From Nectonema munidae (Eukaryota; Nematomorpha; Nectonematoida; Nectonematidae): a stretch of DNA of 64,000 nucleotides. The stretch covers positions 434,001 to 498,000 of the forward strand of contig JAUIRK010000964.1 in the NCBI GenBank assembly GCA_030549495.1. The letters are read 5' to 3'. Positions 12,266 through 22,501 of this stretch are shown here, in pieces (position 1 is the first letter of the stretch; every line of letters begins with the position of its first letter). The notes beneath the pieces are model-generated. The model made no database searches and had not been told where the DNA came from. It worked only from the letters and a program-made list of their open reading frames with translations. The position numbers and the translations under genes are program-made.

Positions 12266-14053
12266 GAGAATTTGACTTTATAGGACTCAACGATCCTTTA
12301 CAGTTAAAATTTTTCTGTCAATTTTGAAATAAGTAGAGTTAAAAATAATAAAATTCAAACATTTTAAACTTTATTTTAAACATTCATATTGAATTTTATC
12401 TTTTTTTTGCGTGTTAATTATAATAATCTTTAAAACTTCTTAATAATAAATCATTTTAAATATAATAATAATTGATAAATAATATAATTTTAAAACTTTT
12501 TTAATAATTATTATATCTATTTAAAACAAGAGTTCGTCTGCGTTTCTTTTGTGAACATTGGTGCTAAATGGGTTGAACAAATATATCTATAATAAAAATA
12601 TTTAAAAGATATCAAACCCATACTATTTTTAACACTAACCTTCATTAGTTTACTGTTTAAATTTTCGAGCATTATCAATAATTATTATTGATTCATGTAA
12701 ATTGAATTCCAGATCTATTATAATCCCAACATATTTCCTTTTACAAAAATACTCTTTCGAAAATTTTTCAATGTTTTTCTATTACCTGAATATATTAGTA
12801 GCTTATAAGAAAGTTTGAAATTTGTTTTAATGCTGAGCATGCAAAAATGAATGTCTGAATTTAAAAAAGGTGGCTTCTATTTTTTCTGTGTTTTTTACTC
12901 ATCCACAATGACGTCTCTTGTAATTCCTTTTATCTATCTGCCTTTCCTTATCCTCGAGCACACTCTGCTAATCAAATTCTATTCTATGCAAATTTTATTT
13001 GAATAATAAAAAAACTTTTTGTAAGTCATTTTTGGCAGTTTTTTGATCGTATCATGCCATGTTAAAATCTAATTTCAATTAAGTGCGATTTTATCCTTCG
13101 TAGTCCACATTTGAGTCCTCCACTAGGCGCGTATGTTGGCCCCCACATGCAATTTTTTGTTGAACAGTTCAGCTGGGGCATGGAAGCATTGGATGTGGCT
13201 CTAAAATAATTTGGTTCACCTTATTTAACATTGGTGTAGGCTTAGACTAGTAGTGAAAAAATTGCATTTCTGATTCATTTTTTTAATTTTAACAAGAAGA
13301 CCGCCAGCATTAAGAGGGAAAGAATGATTTTAAAAATAAATTTCTTGCGTGTTTATATTTTCTCTAAAAATACTAAGTATTTTCTCTAAATTACTCAAGA
13401 CAATATTAAACTAAATTTTACATATTTAGACCTTAGTCTATTTTTTATTATAGCAAAAGACTGGCACTAATATTAATTGGTTTTAGGATAAAAAATGCAT
13501 AAACTTCCATGTGATCATGTGACAATTGGATTATCTTCCAAATTTAACTGTTTGGTTGAATATTACTGAAATTAATTCCGATAGCACCGCCACTCTCAAA
13601 TGATCTATATTCTCTTTGCGCTTTCTTTCATTACAATAAATTTTAAAATCCATTATCTGCCATACAATCTTTGGGAAAGAAAGAAAGAAAATTTAATACC
13701 TAATACTTGTTCATGAAATTTCATTGCGCCCCTAAGAATTTCAAAGCGTCCACTTTGGAAACAACTAAGTTAGACCATTGACCTTTATATGTATACTTTA
13801 TATACGTTCAATCCAGTAGATGGCGTGGCTAACTAGTAAAAAAATTACTAGTGCAGTGGGTGGGGTGTCATAGCAATAAGAGCCAAATTTATTGGATCAT
13901 GGTTGTTATAAATTCTATTCAAAAATATAAAAAATATGTTGTAATCATCTGCATTTTTTGCACACATATTTTAAATTTGGATGGATATATATTTTCGTTC
14001 GCTATATTTTGGTTGTTGAGAAATTTTTACAATTTGAAGTATGGTGCTTATAA
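12266..14053. other. AT-rich intergenic DNA, nothing recognised
   Basis: No coding region or repeat structure recognised, apart from a very AT-rich stretch at about 12350-12530. Confidence 0.4.
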
Positions 14054-15410
14054 CCCTCGCAAGACGGAACGCGAGTTTTGCGTCAAGGCTAAACTTTGAT
14101 GTAAAAATATGTCGACTATTATATATCTAACCTACGTAAAAATTAGCATGTAAATTTTAAAAATTTATAGCATTTTTCAAAAATGTTAAATTTAATAGTG
14201 AATGATGGAAAAATAGTTCTCTTTTGCCTTTTTTTAAAAATTAACGCCATCTTGTGCGAAAAATATTAATAAGCAATGTAAAATAGCGAAAACAAAAGCC
14301 AAAAAATAAAATATAGGATTTTCATGGGATACGTTGTGAAAAGATGAAAATTAGATTGCACAATTTTGACATATGTACTTTGTGTGTGTTTTACATATAG
14401 GCCTTTGGCATGTTTCACACTTTCTGGTGCCTCTCTTTCTAGGTCTACAAGTAGACACATAACAATAACCACGGGAAGTTGATGAAGATTCAGTCGAAAC
14501 TTGTTGAATCCCGTAAAAGTATATGAGTTCTTTTGTGATTCTGTGGGTGAGCGGATCGTTGCATCTGTTTCTCATTGAAAGTTCACTCAGTTTGAGGCAT
14601 AGATCTCTTACAAAGTACTTTTTTGTATTGACGGAAATTTTTGTGGGGCGTTGCTTTTCATAATTACCCAACTGTTATAGGTTGAGATGTCTAAATAGTT
14701 GCAGAACAAAAGAAAAGGCCATCTTCTGGAAGCTTTATAAGAAGTGAAGTCTCTGAACATTCATTCGGTTACACGTGTCAACGCCTGATTTAAACTTGTT
14801 GTAGTTTACGATAGTTTCGAGTTTAGGCCTCGGCCCCATCAAGTCAATCTTTCCTAGGTGTTGAGAAGACATTACATAAACAACTTTAAAATCTTTTTAA
14901 GAATGCTTATGAGGAATGTATGGGCGTATTCTGTGTAAAGAAATTTACTTTCGCAGTCTTGTAATTTCAAATCTTTTAGGTAGGTGGGCCTGGAAAGGTG
15001 AGGTATGAATCGACGACCTGCTCTTGCTGTTCCACAGATAGTAAAGTTTTTTTCTCTCGCTAACTTACAGAGTTCATGCCAAGTGAAGAAACTGTCCATG
15101 TATATACCACATCCTTTACGCAGATTACAACTTGACACCAGCCTTTTGACGATCTCTTCAGACGAAAAATAACTTTTATCTTGGAGACCTGGAATATAAA
15201 TTTTTGGTTTGAATACATAAGCAGTCCTTGTATCATAGCAGTGGTAGCATTTGATGCCATAGCGTCCTGGTTTAGATCTGTCGTAAATTCTCATAGATGT
15301 ACTTCCTCTAAACTTTATCAACTGTTCATCAACAGTGACCGCAATCTTGAGGAGTATAGTATCTGCTAAATGTTCGATAGAAGTAGTCATGTAAAATTCT
15401 TATAACAGAG
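14054..15410 (-). pseudogene. piggyBac transposase, 5'-truncated remnant
   Basis: Reading leftward from about 15410 the sequence gives VDEQLIKFRG (first catalytic Asp region), SKPGRYGIKCY, YMDSFFTWHELC (second Asp), CGTARAGRR, then a stretch with YNKFKSGVDTCNRM and DISTYNSWVI in shifting frames, and a Cys-rich C-terminal finger (CYVSTCRPRKRGTRKCETCQ) ending near 14351. Order and motifs are those of piggyBac-family transposases. At least two frameshifts separate the blocks, and the N-terminal part is missing. The end near 14054 (CCCTCGCAAGACGG) resembles the terminus of the piggyBac at 28534 (CCCTCGTATGGTCG). Not functional as read. Confidence 0.8.
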
Positions 15411-15630
15411 TTAAAATAAGTCTTCCTAAATTATGAAAATCTTATGTGCCCAAATAAGCTAGAAGTCGGAAGAAAAGTACTATGAAAGGTATCATGAAGG
15501 ATTTTCATGCTTATGAAGGATCTAACATTTGAATTCATAATTTAAACAACACAAACTATAATTGAAATGTTCCTATCAAATGATAAAATTAATCGAAAAT
15601 AACAAGTTTTAAAAGTACAATCTTAATGTG

Positions 15631-15808
15631 GGGTCATTCAGAATTGATGTCAACCTCAATAAGGGAAAGGCCAGGAGGGGGAGGGGGTGTTTTCAAGTTT
15701 ACAAAAGTTGAAATTAGTTAGGGTCAATTACGAGTGAAACAAGGTTGGCATTAGGGAAGAGGGGTGGAAAATTGAGGAAAATAGGTTGACGTCAGTTGTA
15801 AATGACCC
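15631..15808. mobile_element. Small MITE with GGGTCATT ends
   Basis: 178 bp bounded by inverted ends: GGGTCATTCAGAATTGATGT on the left and GGGTCATTTACAACTGACGT on the right (reverse complement), both followed by CAACCT. It sits at the 3' part of the minus-strand LINE, interrupting it just after its C-terminal Cys-rich stretch. No target duplication is clear and superfamily is undetermined. Confidence 0.65.
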
Positions 15809-18800
15809 TTATGACTACAAAAACAAGAAACTGCGCATCCGAAAAGACAAAGATTATCGTTGGTTTTGCCAATCGTATGCAATAATGCCTTACACGTACA
15901 GTTTCCTGCAAGCCAGCTTATAACTTTGGGAGGAAGTATGCTTAATTTAAATCTCTTAAGGCAGTGTTTTATATTTGATATGTCGATTGATGGATTTTTC
16001 CTGATAAATTTGCTACTTTGCCATTCTTTGATGAAAAGATTTTCAATTTCTTTGTTGATAAAGGCTTTCAAGTTTCGAATTGGAATTGATAAAGAATAAG
16101 TCTGCCAAGGAAGGTCAAGGGCTGATTTGGCAAGATTATCAACTATTTCATTTCCTTGAATCCAACAGTGGCTAGGACACCAAACTAGCCTAATGGAAAA
16201 GGCTTCGCTTAGTTTTTCGTAGAGAAAGAGAATTTGTGCTACGTCATGGGTTAAGGGATTTATGTTTAAGCGCCTTGACTAGGGATAGTGAGTCGTGAGA
16301 AAAAAGATCAAAAATTCCGAAAAAAAAAGTTTTTTTCTGAATAAGAACTATAGGGCGGCAATTAGAGCTGCACATTCAGCAGAGAAAGGGGAGGAGAAGG
16401 GCCCGATATTGAAGGAGTGAGAAAACTTTGGAACATCTCTATTCGGAAGAAACACTGCAAACGATGATGCTGCAACACCGGAGAAATTGTCGCATGAGCC
16501 ATCAGTGAAGAAAAGAGGGTTCTTGGTTGAAGAAAGTTTTTGACGCAAATTAAATGCATGGGATTTTGAGGAGCAGACAGTTGTCTTTATATTTAGATTG
16601 GTAATGGTCAAGACATAAATTGAAGTAGGTCTTTGAATGTTAAATCGGTGGGAGAAGTATACACCAAAGTATTTCAAGAACAGCTCTTGAAAGAAGTCAT
16701 AGTTGGAGAAGTATATGTTTGGAGACAAAGAGAGACCAAAAGAGCTATAGTAGGGATTTTTAGAGATGAGAGAGCTTTTTGAAGATGATAAGCTTTTCAA
16801 TGTATAAGTTTGGAGGGGAAGAAAAAGATGTAAGTGAGATGAGAGTTCTGGTAGTGGATATGCTACATTTACTTGCTCTCCTCAATATAGCGTAAAACAA
16901 GGTATTGAAAGTATTTGTGTATTTTTTGTACTTGAAAATTGAACCCCATGATGCAACGCCATATGTTAGAGACGGAAGAGTCACATTATAGAGAAGTTTA
17001 CTGAATAAGGTGAAGTGATTTGTCTACTTGAAGTTTAAAATACTCTTAACTTTAGAAAAGAGAGAGAAGCATTTTGCATACTTTATTTCGAAATTTTTTT
17101 TCCAATTGAGTTTAGGTGTGAAGTGTACACCGAGGTATTTCACGTAGTCTAATGGAGAGTAGGAGACGTTATTGAAGAAGAGTTGGGGACATCTTGCCTT
17201 TGTTCTTGTGAAGTTGAGAAGGAAGCATTTATTGGCATTAAATTGTAAGTTCAGGAGTTCAGCAAAATGTTGAGTTTTGGTAAGAAGTTTACTGAGTATA
17301 ATTAAGTTTTGTGTAAGGTCAGCACCTTTTATTCCTACAACTAAGTCATCAGAGTATGCCTTTGCGTTATCAAGGAAGTCGAGTAGGGGAGATTAATCAA
17401 TATAATGAAAAGTAGATCAGAGAGGCAGCCACCCTGGGGTGCAGAGCAGTTGACTTCTTTTACTACATTCGGTTGTCCTCTTAAAAATAAGGTTCTCTTT
17501 GATAGGTATGATCTAATTCTTTCGGTGAGATATGCAGGAAATCCCATTTTGTACATGTTCCTGATAATGCATGCATGGCAAGCTGAATTAAAAGCGCCTT
17601 TGAGATCAATAAAGAAAGTAGTCAAAAAATATTGTAGTTTAAAACAATTGTAGACACAAGAGGTGAGGCGCTTGATTGCTAACTCTGATGATCTTTGGAA
17701 AACATGAGCATACTGATTTGAATTGATGCAATCCGACTTTTGGATATGATTGAGCATTCGACTGCGTGTGATTTTTTCAAGAAGTTTTGCAATGCATGGT
17801 AGCAAGGTTATTGGACGCATGTCTTCGATCCTGTTAACACTGACTTTGTTTTTAGGGATAAGGATGACTTCACCTTTTTTGAAAGTTTCAGGAAAGTAGT
17901 TAAAAGATCAGACGGCGTTGAAAAGAGTCAGTAGGAGATTTTCAATGGATGGAAAGGCAACTTTTGGAGTTTTGTAGCAAATTCCGTCATAACCCGGACA
18001 CGATTTTAACAAAAGTTTTTTAAATAAAGAGAAATTTCTTCAGATGTTATCAGGTCAAAGTGGAGATCTTTTTGAGCTGGAAGAGGGAAAAAGCAGTTAG
18101 AGGTTTGAAGGAAGAAGGTATCGAGTATAGCTTTGGCATCGTACTGGACACTTAAGTTCTGATTGCTTTGAGTTAGGAAAGAGTTAGTGGTTTGGTGTTG
18201 CTTGCATTTTGTCAACAGTTACATTTTTTCCAAATGTTATTGCCATTAAAATCAAGAAAATTCATCCATTTTGATTTTTTGAAGGATCTGATCTTTTTTC
18301 AATAGTACCTTTTGATGTTTAAATAGGCCTCACGATTGTATTCGGTGTTGCAATTCTTGAACTTTTTGTAAAAGTATCCCACTTTTTTCCTGAGATTGTG
18401 TAATGCGGGAGTCCAAAAAGAATTACAACATTTGATTGAAAAGGTTGAGCTCTACGAGATGCAGGATGTTAATAAAAAGATGAATTGATCAATTTCTTTG
18501 AAGTTTTTGGGAGATGTTAGAAATAAGTTACTTTTTTCTTCAATTAGAGAGGTAAGATTTTCAAGGAAGATTCTTTCATTGAAAACTTTTTTACAAAAGG
18601 ACATCTTATGATGAGGAGGGTTTATATTGAGGATAACTTCGATATAGGCATGATCCCAGAAGGTAGGTTCATCAAGGATTTTCCAAGATTTGATTAGAGT
18701 TAGCATATTTTCACAGCAAATTGAGAGATCGATATGTGATTCATAGTTACGTCAGTTCTTAGGCTCGTGGATGTTGGATTTTTGAGGGAATCGAGTATGT

Positions 18801-19227
18801 GAAGGTTGTGCTCAATAATTTTTTCAAGAAGAATCTTTCCTCTAGAGTTAGTTTTTGTGTGCCAAGTGATGTGGCGTGCATTCATATCACCAATGATTAA
18901 AAAACGTTCGTGGATGGGAGTTAGGTGGAAGATAAACAGAGATGCAAAGAAAGGTTTGCTGGGCGAGTAACAACTGGCTGCAGTTATAAAATCATTAGAA
19001 AGTTCATCATCTATCTTTATAGTGAGATGCTTTTTGTGTAACATAACTGTAAGACCGGGAGGGAAACCATGTAGGGTAGAGTAGGTTTGAAGCAGGATAA
19101 ACGGAAATTTTTCTTTGTACAAGTACGGCTCATTGATTAAGATTATAATAGCATCAAGGAAAAGCGTTAGAGTGTTATAATCAATAAAAGACTTTCTAAG
19201 GTTTATATGAAGTATTCGTAAGCTCAT
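15809..19227 (-). pseudogene. LINE A ORF2: endonuclease, reverse transcriptase, RNase H
   Basis: From MSLRILHINLRKS at 19227: endonuclease with INEPYL and GDMNARHITWH; then RT blocks RPITLLPCIAKLLEKI, FFIDLKGAFNSACH, CSAPQGGCLS and, in another frame near 17360-17340, AYSDDLVVG (the catalytic box, YSDD instead of the common YADD). After the YLGVHF block come ALPSLTYGVASWGS-like and then RNase H: LFFTDGSCDNFSG near 16500, AECAALIAAL near 16350, and GNEIVDNLAKSAL near 16110. A Cys/His-rich end (CKALLHTIGK, CLFGCAVSCFC) closes the protein at about 15800. Multiple frameshifts make this copy inactive. Confidence 0.85.
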
Positions 19228-20208
19228 TGGGAAGAATATATAAATGAGTTCAATGCATTAAAACAAAAGCTTTTCTGTGCTTCTTCTTTTTTAATGTAAA
19301 CTGGACAGGATTTGTCATGGAAAGAGTGCGGGCCTTTACATTGAATGCAAGTAGAAATAATGGAGGAACAGTCTTTCGTACTATGCCCCAACTTACAACA
19401 ATTTAAACATTTTGCGTTAACGGATTGGCAAAAGGAACCTGAATGCCCAAACTTACCGCAAACATTGGATAAGCGTACTTTTCTAATGTAAAGTTCAATC
19501 ACAAAAGATGTCTTTGCATTCCGATAAGTATTTGGCTACATCTGATGTTCTAGGTTCAACAATTATCAAATTATAATATTTATTTCTAGTTTCAATTTTC
19601 TTAATGAGATTGATTCCTCCTAGTTTAGAAATGTAGTAATTACAAAAGTTAATAGATTCAAGAAGTTCATTGTTTTCAATAGATTTTGGAACACTCTTAA
19701 TCATAAATCTTGGCTTAAACACTATAGGATCAGCAATTTCATAGTGATTTTTTAAGATATTAGCTGCAACAGATTTATCGCTATTATTTAGCAAATTTAT
19801 TATAGCTGTTCCATTGCGATTTACCCTAAGTGTTTTAATGTGAACCTTGTTTTCGCTTGGTTTGATAACACGAACAATGTCTTTCTTAATTCCTGATACC
19901 TTTGCTTTTTCAGGTTTCAATACTTTAGTTTTTATTGTAACACAATTTGTAGTATTAAAGTAGTTTGCACTAATTTTTTGAGTGGATTTAGCAATATCTG
20001 CATAAGTAATTAAAGGAGAGTTTGTATACGAAACATTCATAACGTCAGCAAATATACTTCTAATTAGGGTAGAAATATTGTGGTCTCCATCTGATTGGGT
20101 CAAATAATTATTTTCTAAACATTTCAAATTATTGATTAAATCACTTTGTGGTGTAGAAGCATTGTTTCTCGTTGTTCGTTTGCAGTTTGGGAATTCAGAT
20201 TCATCCAT
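19224..20208 (-). pseudogene. LINE A ORF1, nucleic-acid-binding protein with zinc knuckles
   Basis: Starts MDESEFPNCKRTTRNNASTP at 20208. An RRM-like middle (FKPRFMIKSVPKSIENNELL) is followed by three Cys-rich knuckles: CGKFGHSGSFC, CLNCCKLGHSTKDC and CIQCKGPHSFHDKSCPVY. The two halves are in different frames (change near 19495-19502), so the copy is broken once. The stop TGA at 19226-19224 overlaps the ATG of ORF2 (ATGA), which is typical of coupled translation in LINEs. Confidence 0.8.
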
Positions 20209-20689
20209 GGACGAAAAGAAAAATTTTAAACAAATTTAACAAAAATACGAGAACGCGAGAGAAAAGAAAAGAAAGAAGAAAAGGAAGGACTACCTGACTA
20301 AAGCATGCAAAAGAGAAAATGAATCGAACAGATGATTTAAAGATCACTAAGTAAAAGAAAAATAAAATGTAGGAAGAGGGGATTAGAAAGTCAACGTTTG
20401 AGACAACGACATTATTTAACTAGGACAAAATATTAAAAAAAATCATTATCATTCGAAATGTTCCGTTACTTGATTAATATTTTTCAAAATTAAAGATCTG
20501 TTGATGCATAAGTAAGATTGAAAATATTGAAGATAAAAAAATCAACAAGTATTTATTTAGATGGCGTTAAAATAGTTTTTCTGCTTATACAAAAATACAT
20601 ATTTTTAGAATTAGATTCATGTTAAATTTCTCTCTTTCTTATTATTTATTAGTAAAGACAAAATTGAAATAGTAAGTTAAAAAAACGAG

Positions 20690-21150
20690 TGAATAATGAT
20701 GGTACGAATTGAACCGTCTTGCTAAGGTTTTTGCTTGCCACCGCATATTGGCGAAACACGATTACCGCCATAATGGAGTAAAAAGCCTATAATTTAGCTT
20801 GGAAAGTTTTTTATCAAATGTTATAATGAAAATAAGTGTGGTGTTGATAGTTTTAACCGAATAGCAAGAGAATATAAATGTTACAAAGCGAGCAGACGCT
20901 GGACTATGGCTGCGTTCACTAATTATGTTGTCATTGCTGCTTATAATTCTTGGGTTATTTTCCAGCCCAGAAAAAGTTCTTTCTTCAAAAAAAGGAGATA
21001 GAAAGGTTTTTTTGAAAAGATTATCTCTAAGCCTTTGCGAACAATCTATGGTACTTCGTTCAAGTATTTCTCAAATTTCCATGCCAATAAGATATATTTT
21101 GTCATACTTCGGATTATATCATCGAAAAAATTGGGGTCGAACTAACATAC
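20690..21150 (+). pseudogene. piggyBac transposase C-terminal fragment
   Basis: Reads YNENKCGVDSFNRIAREY, then YKASRRWTMAAFTNYVVIAA and YNSWVIFQPRK, the conserved piggyBac block (YN..KGGVD..D.M.R.Y....SRRWP......D.A..NS.VI). The remainder is short and out of frame, with no inverted ends recognised. It shares the IAREY block with the piece at 24.87-25.6 kb. Confidence 0.7.
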
Positions 21151-21654
21151 TGGAGTAAAAAGCCCAACAGTGATATGCAAAGGATAACAGATCACATATG
21201 TCTATTCAATTTATAAATTTTGTTAAATGTTATATCACGATGATGTTTGCTTTTTTCTGCGTGTGACTTTTTACCGAAATAAGTTAAAATCTTAAAACTT
21301 TTCGATAACTTAATTTTTCCAAAGAAACTAATAATAATACGAAATTTTATTTTTCATATTTTTAATGAATTTTTTGATTTTTTATTCTAAATAGCTAAAA
21401 AGATTGAAATATATCGCATTTAATTGTGTTATTTTTTGTTAATAAATATACTTTATATGAAAAAGTTTTTTTTTCTAAAGATTAACAAAGATGATAACTT
21501 TTCGGAATTTTGTATATGAGTAAATAAACCAATTGTTCGATTTTTTTTAAATTCTAATGTTTTATGTACTTTGTATAGATTATTCTATAAATGATAAATA
21601 TTACAAGACACTGTAAAATAAATTTACATATGCTATTCTATTAATGATAAATAA

Positions 21655-21800
21655 AGGGCGTGAGAAAAATTGGCTAGATGCTTGAGCTCATTGCTACGAA
21701 GTCTTTGGTTCGATCTAGCATCAAACCTTTCTTGTTCATGGACGTTCATTTGCGCTCTCTCAATGAATGCACCCAGGCACATTTACCGTTATTGGAAAAT
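21655..21800 (+). mobile_element. tRNA-derived SINE, copy 1
   Basis: Has a tRNA-like head with an A-box-like TGGCTAGATGC (21671-21681) and a B-box GGTTCGATCT (21707-21716), followed by a non-tRNA body (ATCAAACCTTTCTTGTTCAT...CATTTACCGTTATTGG). The body matches the SINE copies at 28965-29112 (minus) and 40343-40498 (plus). Confidence 0.7.
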
Positions 21801-22359
21801 AATTTAAATACGTTATTCTATAAATAATAAATATTGGAAAATTCATTAATCCCGACTTTTTTTATTAATTTAAAGAAACTTTTTTTAACGCAAATTTTTT
21901 AATAACATAATTTTTTTACATAAATGATCCTTCTGATATTACTTTAATAAATTTTAATGTGTCTGAAATTTGTGTCGATGTGGAGTGTTATGAGAGTTTT
22001 ACATTTTAATGGTGATATATGTGTTTAGTTTGGGGGAATATAATTGATGGGATAATAATCCTAGTTTAGTTTAGTAAGGGTTATCGGTTATAATTCGCTA
22101 CTTTTCAATAACTTTATCAGTGAATTCAATCAAGGACAGTTTTCATTGATGAATTCTCAGGTTTATACGTGTACATTTATTTACTTGGGATCATTGATTT
22201 TCCATTTAATCTTTTTCAATTTTTCCTTTTGTACAAAGGATAGAATTGATCTTTTGTGTGAGGTTTCTTTCTTCATCCCCTCAGTCTCATTTTCCAACTT
22301 TGTTGTATGTTTCATAATTCTAAATTCAAATTTCATTGTTAAGCTAATAAAGCACTTCG
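21801..22359 (+). promoter_or_regulatory. 5' flank and leader of the lamin gene
   Basis: The 560 bases before the lamin ATG are AT-rich with no clear TATA box or Inr. The last ~25 bases (TTGTTAAGCTAATAAAGC...) match the leader of the minus-strand lamin copy, so at least this part is a conserved untranslated leader. The transcription start cannot be set from sequence alone. Confidence 0.4.
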
Positions 22360-22501
22360 ATGTCAACCAGAAAAAATCCAAAAATTGTAAATACTCCTGA
22401 ACAGAAAAGAGAGAAATCTCCATTAAGCCCATCACGTAAGACGAGAATTCAGGAGAAAGAAGAGCTTCAAAGTTTGAACAATCGATTAGCTGCATACATC
22501 G
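22360..22501 (+). CDS. Lam: Lamin exon 1 (head and start of coil 1A)
   Basis: [20 protein letters not shown], then [20 protein letters not shown] and NRLAAYI. The first ATG of the open frame has a leader conserved in the second copy. It ends in phase 1 at a GTAAAATTT donor; the split codon becomes Asp (AAYID), as in other lamins. Confidence 0.93.

Larger units (their letters stand above)
15809..20330 (-). mobile_element. LINE A: near full-length I-group retrotransposon (R1/LOA-like) with RNase H
   Basis: A non-LTR retrotransposon reading leftward: ORF1 (zinc knuckles), then ORF2 with AP endonuclease, reverse transcriptase and RNase H. RNase H after the RT marks the I group (I, R1, LOA and relatives), and the ILHINLRKSF and INEPYL endonuclease motifs favour R1/LOA kin. 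It is not in an rDNA context. The 5' end lies near 20330; the 3' end is obscured by the MITE at 15631-15808. Several frameshifts and stops interrupt ORF2. Confidence 0.85.

Noticed and set aside
17405-17653. Forward open frame of 82 codons inside LINE A
   Set aside because: Antisense shadow of the reverse transcriptase region on the minus strand.
22181-22495. Minus-strand open frame of 104 codons over lamin exon 1
   Set aside because: Antisense to a confidently identified lamin exon.
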